Source of the DNA: Olivibacter oleidegradans
GTDB taxonomy: Bacteria; Bacteroidota; Bacteroidia; Sphingobacteriales; Sphingobacteriaceae
Direction of reading: 5' to 3'
Length of the DNA: 64,000 nt
NCBI RefSeq assembly: GCF_042432805.1
Contig: NZ_JBHLWO010000008.1
Location: 45,441 to 109,440, forward strand
Positions 32,855-43,300 of this stretch are shown one piece after another. Position 1 is the stretch's first letter; the number at the start of each line of letters is the position of its first letter. Both the position numbers and the translations under genes were made by a program. Below the pieces are notes generated by a model. The model was given only the letters and a program-made list of their open reading frames with translations. It had not been told where the DNA came from and did no database searches.

Positions 32855-35800
32855 CTAATATCCCAAATTCGGGCCCAACCATCTTTCAACGACCTCTACC
32901 GTTTCATTCTTCCGTTTGGCATAGTCTTCTATTTGATCTTTTCCTAACTTCCCAACACCGAAGTACCTGGATTCAGGATGGGAGAAATAGAAACCGCTAA
33001 CGGCAGCGGTTGGATGCATGGCTAAACTTTCGGTTAGGTAAATGCCGGTGTTCTCTTCGGCATCTAAAATATTGAAAAGCGTAATTTTCTCTGTATGTTC
33101 CGGACAGGCAGGGTATCCCGGTGCCGGTCGGATTCCGGCATATTGTTCCTTAATCAATTCTTCATTGCTAAGTTGCTCATCGCTGGAATAACCCCAGTAT
33201 TCTTTGCGCACCATTTCGTGCATCTTTTCGGCGAAAGCTTCAGCCAGTCGATCAGCCAAGGCTTTTACCATAATGCTGTTATAATCGTCATAATTCTTTT
33301 CATATTGGGCGACAAGTTCATCACAGCCAATACCGGTGGTAACGGCAAAGCCTCCCCAATAATCATTTACGCGACTGCCGACCGGAGCAATAAAATCCGA
33401 TAAGGCATAATAGGGTTGGTCTTTTGCTTTTTCCGCCTGCTGACGTAAGGTATGGATCCGTGTTAGTATTTCCTTTCGCTCTTCATCCTTATATAAAACG
33501 ATATCATCGCCAGTAGCGTTAGCCGGCCAAAAGCCAATCACACCTTTAGCGGTTAACAATTTGTTGGAGACGATTTCTTGTAATAACTTTTTCGCATCAT
33601 CAAACAGTTTGCTTGCTTCTGTACCGACGGTTTTATCGGTTAAAATACGAGGATAGCTGCCGCGTAGCTCCCACGTATGGAAGAAGGGAGTCCAATCGAT
33701 ATAAGGTAATAAATCGTCAAGCGGAAAGTCATCAAACACCTTAGTGCCTAAAAAGGCGGGTTTGGGAGCTTGGTAGCTTTCCCAATTAATTTGAAATCTC
33801 TTTGCTCTCGCTTCTTCAATAGGTACTAGCTTTTTCTCCGATTTCTTTCGAAGGTGATTCTCTCTGGCTTGATCGTATTCGGCACGAATAGTGGCAGCAT
33901 AACTCTCTTTACTTTCCGGGTTGAGTAAGTTACTGGCAACGGTAACACTACGGGAAGCATCTAATACATGCACAATGGTGCCCGAATAATTAGGAGCGAT
34001 TTTTACGGCTGCATGAATACGGGATGTGGTTGCCCCTCCGATCATAATCGGAATTTTAAAACCTTCTCGTTCAGCTTCTTTGGCAACATGCACCATTTCA
34101 TCAAGGGAGGGTGTGATAAGACCACTCAAACCTATAATATCAACTTGGTGTTTTCGGGCTTCGTCCAATATTTTTTGGCTAGGTACCATAACGCCTAAGT
34201 CGATTATTTCAAAGTTGTTGCAGGCTAGGACCACGCCGACAATGTTTTTTCCAATATCATGCACATCCCCCTTTACCGTAGCCATCAGAATCTTGCCCGC
34301 ATTTTTTCTGTCGCCGGCCGAAGGGTTCTTCGCTTTTTCTGCTTCAATGAAAGGCAGTAAGTAAGCAACAGCTTTTTTCATGACGCGAGCCGATTTCACA
34401 ACCTGGGGTAAAAACATTTTTCCCGCTCCGAAAAGATCGCCCACGATATTCATTCCGTCCATTAATGGACCTTCGATGACTTCCAAAGGACGAGGGTACT
34501 TTAGACGGGCTTCCTCCACATCGTCGTCCAAAAATTCGATAATTCCTTTAACCAACGCATGTGATAATCGCTCTTCAACCGGGCCGCTGCGCCACTCGGC
34601 ACTTTTTACTTCTGCCTTATCTTTACTTTTAACGGTTTCTGCAAATTCGACTAGGCGCTCGGTAGCATCTTCCCGACGATTGAGTAAGACATCCTCCACA
34701 TAAGTTAGTAGGGTTGGATCGATTTCTTCGTATACTTCCAACATGCCGGCATTAACGATGCCCATATCTAACCCGGCTTTGATGGCGTGATATAAGAATG
34801 CTGCATGCATCGCTTCACGAACAACATTATTGCCTCTAAAGGAGAAAGATATATTACTTACACCGCCACTCACCTTCGCCAGCGGCAGATTTTGCTTGAT
34901 CCATTGGGTCGCGTTTATAAAGTCGACCGCGTAATTATTGTGCTCTTCTAAGCCGGTAGCAACGGTTAAGATGTTGGGATCAAAAATAATGTCTTGTGGA
35001 GGAAAGCCTACCTCATTTACAAGTATATCGTAAGAACGCTTACATATTTCGATGCGGCGTTCGTACGAATCAGCTTGGCCAACTTCATCAAAAGCCATAA
35101 CTACAACAGCGGCGCCGTAGTGCATAATGGTCGTAGCTCGTTCCTTGAACAAATCTTCCCCTTCTTTCAGAGAAATGGAATTGACGATGCCTTTACCTTG
35201 TAAGCATTTCAAACCTGCTTCAATGACTGACCATTTTGATGAGTCGACCATGATAGGAAGCTTGGCAATGTCAGGTTCGGAAGCAATGAGATTCAAGAAG
35301 CGGGTCATAGCGGCTTCTGAATCCAACATTCCCTCGTCCATATTGACATCAATTACTTGCGCTCCGCCTTCTACCTGTTGGCGGGCAACTGATAACGCCG
35401 CTTCAAAATCGCCGCTGAGAATGAGTTTGGCAAATTTGGGCGAACCAGTTACATTGGTCCGCTCGCCAATATTCATAAAGACGCTATCTGGGGTATAGGT
35501 AATGGGTTCTAAGCCGCTTAAACGTAAAAACGGCTCCGGTTTCGGTACTTTTCTTGGTTTTGCTTTCGCCGCTTTATCGGCAATACACCGAATATGTTTT
35601 GGCGTGGTACCACAGCATCCACCAACGATATTGACAAAGCCACTTTCAATAAAATCTTCTATTAAGTGCGCAGTTTCGTGCGGTTGTTCGTCGTAACCGC
35701 CAAATTCATTTGGTAATCCGGCATTGGGATAAGCGGAAACATAACAGCCCGCTTTTTCTGAAAGCTCTTCAATATGCGGACGCATTTCTTTTGCTCCCAA

Positions 35801-36547
35801 GGCGCAGTTGAGACCTATACTTAGGATATTTCCATGGTTAATAGAATTAAGGAAAGCCTCTACGGTTTGACCGGAGAGTGTTCTGCCACTGGCATCGGTA
35901 ATGGTGCCGGAGATCATGATATCGATCGATTCACTGCGTTTACCGGCCGCTTTTAATTCGTTTTCATATTGGATGATAGCAAAAATGGCTGCCTTGGCAT
36001 TCAGGGTGTCGAAGATTGTTTCAATCAGCAGGACATCAGCACCGCCATCAATCAAGCCACGTACTTGTTCATAATAAGCATTTACTAGATCGTCGAATGT
36101 TACTGCCCGATAACCGGGATCGTTAACATCGGGCGACAAGGACGCGGTTCTGTTGGTTGGACCGATTGCACCCGCTACGAAGCGGGGTTTCGCCGGATTT
36201 TTGTGTGTAAACTGCGTGGCAGCCTCTCTGGCAATTCGAGCTCCCTCAAAGTTCAACTCATACACCAAAGATTCCATTTGGTAATCTGCCATTGATATTA
36301 CCTGCGAGCTAAAAGTGTTCGTCTCAATAATATCAGCGCCAGCTTCGAGGTAAGCCTCATGTATCTCTTTTATGATAAGCGGCTGGGTTATGTTCAGTAA
36401 ATCATTATTGCCTTTTACTTCACAGGGGTGATTTATAAACCGTTCGCCACGGAAATCAGCTTCGCTGAGTCCATAGGGTTGAATCATCGTGCCCATTGCA
36501 CCATCGATGATCAAAATGCGTTTGTTCAATTCTTCTCTAATACTCAT
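32855..36547 (-). CDS. metH: Cobalamin-dependent methionine synthase MetH
   Basis: MetH transfers a methyl group from 5-methyl-THF to homocysteine. The 1230 residues contain all four modules. The homocysteine domain begins RILIIDGAMGTMIQ, with zinc ligands including the late VGGCCGTTPKHI. The pterin domain has FMNIGERTNVTGSPKFA and QVIDVNMDEGMLD. The cobalamin cap and Rossmann domain have the axial-histidine motif VKGDVHDIGKNIVGV. The C-terminal AdoMet activation domain has RPAPGYPACPEHTEK and HPTAAVSGFYFSHPESRYF. The length is full. A SAM-I riboswitch 100 bases upstream points to repression by S-adenosylmethionine. Confidence 0.97.
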   Translation of the reverse strand: MSIREELNKRILIIDGAMGTMIQPYGLSEADFRGERFINHPCEVKGNNDLLNITQPLIIKEIHEAYLEAGADIIETNTFSSQVISMADYQMESLVYELNFEGARIAREAATQFTHKNPAKPRFVAGAIGPTNRTASLSPDVNDPGYRAVTFDDLVNAYYEQVRGLIDGGADVLLIETIFDTLNAKAAIFAIIQYENELKAAGKRSESIDIMISGTITDASGRTLSGQTVEAFLNSINHGNILSIGLNCALGAKEMRPHIEELSEKAGCYVSAYPNAGLPNEFGGYDEQPHETAHLIEDFIESGFVNIVGGCCGTTPKHIRCIADKAAKAKPRKVPKPEPFLRLSGLEPITYTPDSVFMNIGERTNVTGSPKFAKLILSGDFEAALSVARQQVEGGAQVIDVNMDEGMLDSEAAMTRFLNLIASEPDIAKLPIMVDSSKWSVIEAGLKCLQGKGIVNSISLKEGEDLFKERATTIMHYGAAVVVMAFDEVGQADSYERRIEICKRSYDILVNEVGFPPQDIIFDPNILTVATGLEEHNNYAVDFINATQWIKQNLPLAKVSGGVSNISFSFRGNNVVREAMHAAFLYHAIKAGLDMGIVNAGMLEVYEEIDPTLLTYVEDVLLNRREDATERLVEFAETVKSKDKAEVKSAEWRSGPVEERLSHALVKGIIEFLDDDVEEARLKYPRPLEVIEGPLMDGMNIVGDLFGAGKMFLPQVVKSARVMKKAVAYLLPFIEAEKAKNPSAGDRKNAGKILMATVKGDVHDIGKNIVGVVLACNNFEIIDLGVMVPSQKILDEARKHQVDIIGLSGLITPSLDEMVHVAKEAEREGFKIPIMIGGATTSRIHAAVKIAPNYSGTIVHVLDASRSVTVASNLLNPESKESYAATIRAEYDQARENHLRKKSEKKLVPIEEARAKRFQINWESYQAPKPAFLGTKVFDDFPLDDLLPYIDWTPFFHTWELRGSYPRILTDKTVGTEASKLFDDAKKLLQEIVSNKLLTAKGVIGFWPANATGDDIVLYKDEERKEILTRIHTLRQQAEKAKDQPYYALSDFIAPVGSRVNDYWGGFAVTTGIGCDELVAQYEKNYDDYNSIMVKALADRLAEAFAEKMHEMVRKEYWGYSSDEQLSNEELIKEQYAGIRPAPGYPACPEHTEKITLFNILDAEENTGIYLTESLAMHPTAAVSGFYFSHPESRYFGVGKLGKDQIEDYAKRKNETVEVVERWLGPNLGY

Positions 36548-36611
36548 ACGGCACTTAAACCATATACAGGTTGTTATCTATCTCCCAAATAGATATTTTA
36601 TCGTTAAAATG

Positions 36612-36628
36612 ATGCTTGCATTGAGAAA
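36612..36628 (-). promoter_or_regulatory. Alternative pairing partner of the SAM riboswitch
   Basis: On the minus strand TTTCTCAATGCAAGC, 20-36 bases after the riboswitch, is complementary (with a two-base bulge) to GCTTATTGAGAAA, the 5' strand of P1 and the start of P2. It can therefore form only when P1 is not closed, as expected of an expression platform. Confidence 0.55.
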
Positions 36629-36647
36629 AAGCCTAGAAAATGACTTT

Positions 36648-36750
36648 TGCTTATCTTTCCCGATATTGAATCAGGTAGAATGTAGCACCTTGTAAGCACA
36701 GGTTGCCAAGACTTCGCAGGGTCTAATCCCTCCGTCTTTCTCAATAAGCA
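36648..36750 (-). ncRNA. SAM-I (S-box) riboswitch upstream of metH
   Basis: The minus strand shows the conserved S-box core in order: GGAGGGA (36727-36733), CCCTGCGAAGTCTTGGCAAC then C, AAGGTGCTACATTC, and a closing GATAAGCA that pairs with TGCTTATT to form P1 (8 pairs including one G-U). Spacing and length (103 bases) fit SAM-I. Binding of S-adenosylmethionine is known to turn off methionine synthesis genes in this family; here the controlled gene is metH and possibly metF. The following 100 bases contain an alternative pairing partner but no clear intrinsic terminator, so control may be translational. Confidence 0.88.
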
Positions 36751-36848
36751 TTGCAAATGTCGGTAATAATTTGATGATTATCAAATGTTATTTGAATGAT
36801 GTGGTTAGGCGAATTTTTTAAAATGCTGCTGTCCGGTCTATTGGCCGT

Positions 36849-37415
36849 CTATTCATCCATAGGGATCATATGTTTAAGTTTCTGACCGGATTGGCTGTCT
36901 TTGCAGATTAATTCAATATAATCAACGTTTGGTTTAAAGAGCGAGCCACCATTGATCCGCACAAATATACGTTCAACGATAGCCGGCTTATTGTTAATGG
37001 AAGTAAAGGCTTCATATTGTTTGCTTAAAGGGCAATAAGCCAAACGGAAGGGGATGCTTTTACATGAAGTTAAGCGGATTTCGTATTCATTATCGCTTAC
37101 CTTTTTGTGGTCAATTCCATAGGCAAATTTTCGTTGAATATAGGATAGATCTTTCCGCTCGCCATCTTCTTCATATAAGATCCAATAGGCGCTAACGGGC
37201 TCATCTTCGTCAATTTTACCATCTTTTTTGTTCAGCGTATAAACGACCGTGTTCTTGTTGGGATCGCGTTGTAGATAAAATAATTGCTCCTTTTCATTCG
37301 GAACCGGCAACTTCGTCTTGTCTACTTGTTTGCTGGAATTGTTGCTGGAATCCTGTGCACATACATGATTGCCATAAAGAGAGGATGCAACCAATAATAA
37401 AACAAAAGTCTTCAT
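36849..37415 (-). CDS. DUF4833-like secreted protein
   Basis: Of 188 residues, the signal peptide is MKTFVLLLVASSLYGNHVCA. The mature region has the pattern LFYLQRDPNKNTVVYTLN, PVSAYWILYEEDGERKDLSY, QRKFAYGI and FVRINGGSLFKPNVDYIELI, which I associate with DUF4833, a family of unknown function in Bacteroidota. There is no catalytic motif. It lies about 100 bases upstream of the metH riboswitch on the same strand but ends far enough away to be a separate unit. Confidence 0.7.
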   Translation of the reverse strand: MKTFVLLLVASSLYGNHVCAQDSSNNSSKQVDKTKLPVPNEKEQLFYLQRDPNKNTVVYTLNKKDGKIDEDEPVSAYWILYEEDGERKDLSYIQRKFAYGIDHKKVSDNEYEIRLTSCKSIPFRLAYCPLSKQYEAFTSINNKPAIVERIFVRINGGSLFKPNVDYIELICKDSQSGQKLKHMIPMDE

Positions 37416-37612
37416 AGGCCATTGGTTTAATATGATGCTTTAATTTATTATCTTTTTGGATTTAGGAGCAAGCTTTGTACCAAACTTAACGAAAATGTCT
37501 TGCATTTGCAAATCCGGAGAAAAGAGCGCTTACAAGCGGGGAAGACGATAGAGAGGAGATGTATTATATGAAAAGCAGTGTCAATTTTTGGCTAAACCCG
37601 GATTTGAAAGAG

Positions 37613-38179
37613 TTAGTAGAGCCGTTTCGTTAATTGCTCTTCTACGGCACGAAAGACTTGAATTGGTTTATGGTTACGCCAGCTCATTTCGTCTAGGTGG
37701 CCGCCAAAATTGATAAAATAATCGATGTTTGAATTTTTGAATTCATCAATTACGTGGTGTCTGAAGTTAAGTCCTGCAATCCAGCCATCCTCTATTTCCT
37801 GAAACCATTCTTCATAATAGCAATCATCCGAAGCGTGGAAATTCAATATGTTTTCACCTATGAGAATAAATTTGTTAATTCCTTGCGCAATCATCAGTTC
37901 GATAACTTCTCTTTTAAGTAACATGATGTCGTTGTTAATGGCATCATTCCATTCGCCAATCATTTCAATGATCGCATATTGATGATCATAATCAGCAAAA
38001 AGTATCTTCAGATACAAGGTGTTGGAACCGAAGTAATCCCATTGGGGATGTAATAGAAAATTATAAATCTGCTTATCGAATTCAAATTCGTTATACTCGG
38101 TACCGTAAAAGGGCGAAAGTTCATCTTCTGATGCGACGTAGTCGTCTCGCCAACGATAAAAGGGTTCAATCTCGTGCAT
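37613..38179 (-). CDS. Conserved-looking cytoplasmic protein of unknown function (188 aa)
   Basis: This is an acidic protein rich in aromatic residues, with an N-terminus (MHEIEPFYRWRDDYVASEDE) and a core of alternating hydrophobic strands and helices (LYLKILFADYDHQYAIIEMI, KFILIGENILNFHASDD, NIDYFINFGGHLDEMSW). There is no signal, membrane span or recognisable active site. The regular strand pattern suggests an alpha/beta fold. It is a single gene, divergent from the S41 peptidase. I cannot assign a family. Confidence 0.65.
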   Translation of the reverse strand: MHEIEPFYRWRDDYVASEDELSPFYGTEYNEFEFDKQIYNFLLHPQWDYFGSNTLYLKILFADYDHQYAIIEMIGEWNDAINNDIMLLKREVIELMIAQGINKFILIGENILNFHASDDCYYEEWFQEIEDGWIAGLNFRHHVIDEFKNSNIDYFINFGGHLDEMSWRNHKPIQVFRAVEEQLTKRLY

Positions 38180-38616
38180 TGTTTGTTCAGTGTTTTGCCA
38201 ATAAAGAACTTTTCTTCTGTAATAAATATTTTATTGACTGGTGTATGTTAACGGAGTAGTTTAACAGGCTTGTTAAAAGACAGTCCAATAATGCAAATAT
38301 TCTACACAAAATTAGATAAAATTGCTTTGATATACAATAAGACGCTGCGAGCTGAAGTGTTGTCTTGATAAGGACCTAAGACGCCTGCCTGCCGGCAGGC
38401 AGGTAAGTAGCAGGACATAGGACAATAGATATAGGTGATAGAATAATAGAGTCTTGAAACTTAAGTCTTGATACCTGATACCTATATTCACTTGTGCTAT
38501 AAGCTCACATATTTATGCTATTAAAACAAAAAAATGCTAAAGCGAAATCCCTGTAAAATCCTCCCTTTCTGTTAGAATTTTCTTTATTATAGTTAACTTA
38601 GCAGCACTAAAACACT
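38180..38616. repeat. Divergent spacer with a 20-base palindrome and degenerate repeats
   Basis: 38384-38403 is a perfect spacerless palindrome built from CCTGCCTGCC and its complement. It is followed by AAGTAGCAGGACATAGGACA and several near-repeats of CTTGATACCTGATACCTAT up to about 38495. Closely related strings form the large hairpin at 51998-52099. No gene is visible. The promoter of the S41 peptidase gene should lie in the last 100 bases but has no consensus match I would defend. Confidence 0.55.
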
Positions 38617-40236
38617 ATGAGTCCCGAAACTAGAAAAAACTTACTAACCGCTGCCACTTATGCCGGGGTGCTTTTCGTAGGTTTATTGTTGGGGCAAAGT
38701 TTTGTGGATGAGGAGTCAAAAAATTCTTCCGGAATTCTACCCTCCGTTTTGGTTGATAAAAGTGGCAAGCTACAACGATTGATCCAAGTTGTAAATGACC
38801 GGTATGTAGACGTAGTGGGCATCGATACTCTTCAGGATTTTGCGATTAAGCAAGTTTTATCTCATCTGGACCCACATTCAACCTATATGCCGCCTAGCCT
38901 TGCAAAGGCGATGGGAGAAGAACTGAATGGCAGTTTTGATGGTATAGGCTTAGAATACTATCGCCTTCGCGATACACTTATGATTACGGCATTGACGCCT
39001 AATGGTCCTGCAGAGAAGGCTGGTGTGGAAATAGGCGACAAGCTAATAGGTGTGGATGATAAACCTATTTCCGGTGTAAATATGAAAGAACAGGAGGTTG
39101 CGGCAAGAGTTCGGGGAAAAAGAGGCAGTACGGTTAATCTCTGGATCAATCGAAAGGGGGTCGATTTAACAGAACCGATTAAAGTAATCCGCGACAAGAT
39201 CATCGTAAGTAGCATTGATGCAGCTTATATCATTGACACGGCTATTGCTTATATCAAAATTAAGCGTTTTGGTGCGCAAACGGCCAGTGACTTTAGAAAA
39301 CATATAAATCGAATGAAGCAATACGGTGTGGATAAGCTCATTATCGATTTAAGGGAAAATGGCGGGGGCTATTTGCGTGCAGCAACGGCTTTGGCAAGCG
39401 AATTTTTTAAAGAAAAGAAGTTGTTGGTTTATACGCAAGGAGCTCACGAACCCCGAACTGAATATTATTCAAAAGGGGATGGTGTTTTTGAAGAAGGTGA
39501 GCTTGCCATTTTAATCGATGAACGTTCCGCATCGGCCAGTGAAATTGTGGCAGGAGCTGTACAAGACTTAGATCGAGGTATCGTTGTTGGTAGACGTTCT
39601 TTCGGAAAAGGGCTTGTTCAAGATCAATTTGATTTTGACGATGGTTCAGCCATTAATTTAACGATTGCGAGATATTATACCCCATCTGGTAGGAGTATCC
39701 AAAAATCCTATAAAGACGGGTTGGAAAAGTATTTTAACGAAATCAATCGGAGGTACATTTCCGGAGAACTGACCCAGAATGAAAACACTAGTCCACTTGA
39801 TACATCCTTATTGAAAGGAATGCTTTATCATACGAGTTCGGGTCGCCCTATTTATGGTGGTGGGGGCATTATGCCGGATATTTACGTGCCGATCGATACG
39901 CTGGGTGCCAATAGCTTCTATAAAAAAGTGCTGAAGACTAACCTGATAAATGATTACGTTTATAGCCGGCTGGTTTCAACTCCCGCGGACTTTTCGATTG
40001 ATCATTTTTTAACTCACTATAGTTTACCAAAGGACACATATAGTAATTTCGTGGAGTTGGCAAGACGTAATGAAATCGAGTTTAATAAAAGGGAAGTTGA
40101 GGTCGCTCGTAAACTCATAGAACTCGATATGAAAGCGCTGATAGCGAGGTTTTTCTTCGGGAGTGAAGCCTATTTTAAGATAAAAAACGGGTCAGACCAT
40201 ATGCTCGCACGAACCATAGAAGCGTTGAAACGCTGA
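38617..40236 (+). CDS. S41 family C-terminal processing peptidase
   Basis: This is an envelope serine protease of 539 residues. An N-terminal membrane anchor (about residues 12-28, AATYAGVLFVGLLLGQS) is followed by a linker, a PDZ domain (about 95-180, GIGLEYYRLRDTLMITALTP) and the S41 catalytic domain. Substrate-site IIDLRENGGGYLRAA, the serine in SASASEIVAGA (about residue 305) and the lysine in RSFGKGLVQ (about 330) are present. A C-terminal helical domain of about 130 residues follows. The length and order fit CtpA/Prc-type peptidases. Bacteroidota often have several; the substrate is unknown. Confidence 0.92.
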   Translation: MSPETRKNLLTAATYAGVLFVGLLLGQSFVDEESKNSSGILPSVLVDKSGKLQRLIQVVNDRYVDVVGIDTLQDFAIKQVLSHLDPHSTYMPPSLAKAMGEELNGSFDGIGLEYYRLRDTLMITALTPNGPAEKAGVEIGDKLIGVDDKPISGVNMKEQEVAARVRGKRGSTVNLWINRKGVDLTEPIKVIRDKIIVSSIDAAYIIDTAIAYIKIKRFGAQTASDFRKHINRMKQYGVDKLIIDLRENGGGYLRAATALASEFFKEKKLLVYTQGAHEPRTEYYSKGDGVFEEGELAILIDERSASASEIVAGAVQDLDRGIVVGRRSFGKGLVQDQFDFDDGSAINLTIARYYTPSGRSIQKSYKDGLEKYFNEINRRYISGELTQNENTSPLDTSLLKGMLYHTSSGRPIYGGGGIMPDIYVPIDTLGANSFYKKVLKTNLINDYVYSRLVSTPADFSIDHFLTHYSLPKDTYSNFVELARRNEIEFNKREVEVARKLIELDMKALIARFFFGSEAYFKIKNGSDHMLARTIEALKR

Positions 40237-40245
40237 TTTGTTTTT

Positions 40246-40259
40246 CGATAACGTTCTCG
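40246..40259. promoter_or_regulatory. LacI-type operator candidate upstream of the amino-sugar operon
   Basis: CGATAACGTTCTCG is a 14-base palindrome (12 of 14 positions) with a central CG, the usual shape of LacI/GalR-family operators. It lies about 100 bases before susC. A LacI-family regulator is encoded at the far end of the same locus (49417-50430). Confidence 0.5.
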
Positions 40260-40361
40260 GTGATTTCCTCCTAAATTTTTGCCATTCAGAGCGGTTTCTC
40301 ATTTTTTTGAATAATGCAAAGGGATAGATCCCTTCGTATTACCAACCCTAAGTGAGAAATT

Positions 40362-43300
40362 ATGAAAAGAATCTTGCCTTTTAAAGCCTTTCTGCGAACA
40401 TTTTTGCAAATATGGATGGTGTTTTTAATGCCTATTGTGGTATGTTCACAGCAACGCGGCAACATAGGGGGCGTCGTTAAGAGTCAAAGCGACGGACAAC
40501 CAATCCCCGGTGTAAGTGTAAAAGTAAAAGGAGCGAAAACCGGTACCTCTACTGATACCAAGGGAAATTTTAGTTTAGCGGCAAAAGAGGGTGATGTACT
40601 GGTTTTTTCTTCCGTTGGTTACCAGTCTAAGGAAGTGCCTATTAGTTCCGATCAAATGCTAAATATCACCTTGGTAGAAGATGCTGCTCAATTAAGCGAA
40701 GTTGTTGTTACCGCATTGGGTATAGAACGACAAACACGATCACTAACCTATGCCACCCAAGAATTGAAAAACAATGATCTGACAAACGTTAAAGATCCTG
40801 GCGGCAATGTAATGAATGCCCTAAACGGTAAGGTAGCCGGTGCGGTTGTTACGCCCGCGGCCACAGGACCGGGTGGTGCTGTGCGTGTAGTTTTACGAGG
40901 TAACCGTTCAATAAGTGGGAACAATAACGCATTGATTGTGGTAGATGGGGTACCCATCGATAATACGATGACCACCGAACAAGGGGGCGGTGGATCGGCA
41001 AACACGGTGGCTACACAGCAAAAGAGCTTAAGCAGCGGATATTCAGGAAGTGATGGCGGTGCAAGTATCAATCCGGAAGATGTAGAATCGGTAACTGTGC
41101 TGAAAGGACCGGCTGCGGCGGCACTTTACGGAAGCCGCGCTGCAAATGGCGCCCTCATGATCACGACTAAGAAAGGTAAAGAGGGAGCTGTACGCCTTAA
41201 TTACAGTGGAGGCGTGGCAATAGATAAGCCTATGCTGTTAATGGATCTACAGAACAGTTTCGGTAGGGGTAACGGTGGTGTGTTCGGAGCGGATGCGGCC
41301 GGAAGTTGGGGTGCACCTACGCAAACATATCCAAATAATGTTCGTGATTTCTATGATACCGGAACGACACTGAATAATTCGATAAGCGTTTCAGGTGGTA
41401 CCGGAAAGATGCAAGGTTATGCTTCTTATACCAATAACATTATCACCGGTATTATTCCAAAAAATCGATTGGATAGAAATACGCTGAATTTACGCTTAAA
41501 CAATGAAATACTTCCAGGGCTGACGACAGATATCAAACTTACCTATGTCAATCAAAAAATAAAGAATAAACCCCGATTAGGGGACAATGGTGTAACGAAT
41601 GAGGCGCTCATTATGCCTCGGGACCTATCTCCGGAAGAGTTAAGGGATTTTGAAACCATCAATGAGGAAACACTACAACCACAACCAAAATATTGGACAA
41701 ACAGTTCCTTTTTTCAAAATCCTTATTGGGACATCTATCGCATGTCTTTAAATGAAGAACGCAATCGTATCATGTTGGTTGGATCCGTTAAATATCAATT
41801 GACCGATTGGTTGTTTGCCCAGGGGCGCTTTAGTTTAGATCGGTACGATGATAAAATAACAGGTTCTTTTTATGCCGGAACGCTTCCTATTCCAACGCTT
41901 ACCGGCGGCAGGTATCAGGAGAACAATGTGAATAGGTGGGAACGCAATATAGACTTCCTCTTATCGGGAACGAATAAAATTGGAGCTGATTTTGGAGTGA
42001 ACTATAACATTGGTGCAGCAGTCTTGAACAATAGCGGCTATAATACGCAGGCTCTGGCGAATGGATTGCGTATACCGAACATGTTTGATTTAAATTTTGC
42101 GAGCACACCTGCTTTCAGTAACATCGTGGCAAAGAAGGAAATCCAGTCGGTTTACGGAAGTGCGCAATTGAATTATAAGGAACAACTATACCTGGATGTC
42201 ACTGCAAGAAACGACTGGTCGTCCACACTGCCCGCACCTCATAGTTATTTTTATCCATCTTTTGGGTTGTCGGGTCTGCTTTCTGAGATGGTTCAGCTCC
42301 CATCATGGGTGAGTTATGCTAAGGTGAGAGGAGCTTATACACAAGTGGGAAATGATGCGGATCCTTACTTGCTTCAACAGACCTATTCTTATAGTCCGGG
42401 CGCCGGTAGTGGTTTCGTAGCACGTGATCAGATTAAATATATTGATAACTTGAAACCCGAAAAAACAAAGGCATGGGAAATCGGTACTGAGTGGCGATTT
42501 TTTGATGGGCGATTAGGTTTGGACGCTTCCGTCTATAAAACGAATACCGTAAACCAATTAATCTTTATCGGACTTCCTCAACCATCTGGCTACAATAATC
42601 AGTATGTTAATGTAGGTGATATTCAGAATAAAGGTATGGAATTGATGTTAACGGGTAATCCAGTTAAAAAGGAAGGATTTAATTGGAATACGACCGTGAA
42701 TTTTGCGCTGAATCGAAATAAGGTGTTATCCTTACTTCCAGGAATTGAGCAAGCGAGCATTTCCCCTTCAACCAATTTTGGGAGCTTATTAATCAAGCCC
42801 GGGGGAGCCTATGGGGATATTTATGGCTATAAGTGGGCAAGAAATGAGGATGGACAGTATCAAATCAATGCGAATGGTCTTCCTGTCGTCGAGCAATTGC
42901 AGAAGATCGGAAATTTTAATCCCGACTACACGTTAAGCTGGTTGAACCAGTTCGATTACAAACAATTTAATTTCTCCTTTATGGTTGACGGTCGTGTTGG
43001 TGGTACCGTTGTTTCGGGAACAGATGCTATGTTAGCCTATTTTGGTTTAGGTGATTATACGACCGCTTACCGGGATGGCGGGCTAGTTTTAGCAGGTGTT
43101 CATGCAGATGGAAGCCGGAATACGACCGCTATATCCGCTGAACAACTTTGGACTCAGGTTTCGCAGGGAGGTACAAATGCCTACGGTGAATTTTTCACCT
43201 ATGATGCTACCAATTTCCGACTTCGAGAACTCTCTGTAGGTTATACGTTGAATATGAAACGATCTCCTATTAAAACGGCTCGTTTTTCATTGACGGCTCG

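Noticed and set aside
36548..36848. Cobalamin riboswitch in front of metH
   Set aside because: Expected for a B12-dependent enzyme, but no B12-box motif is present; the conserved core there is that of the SAM-I class.
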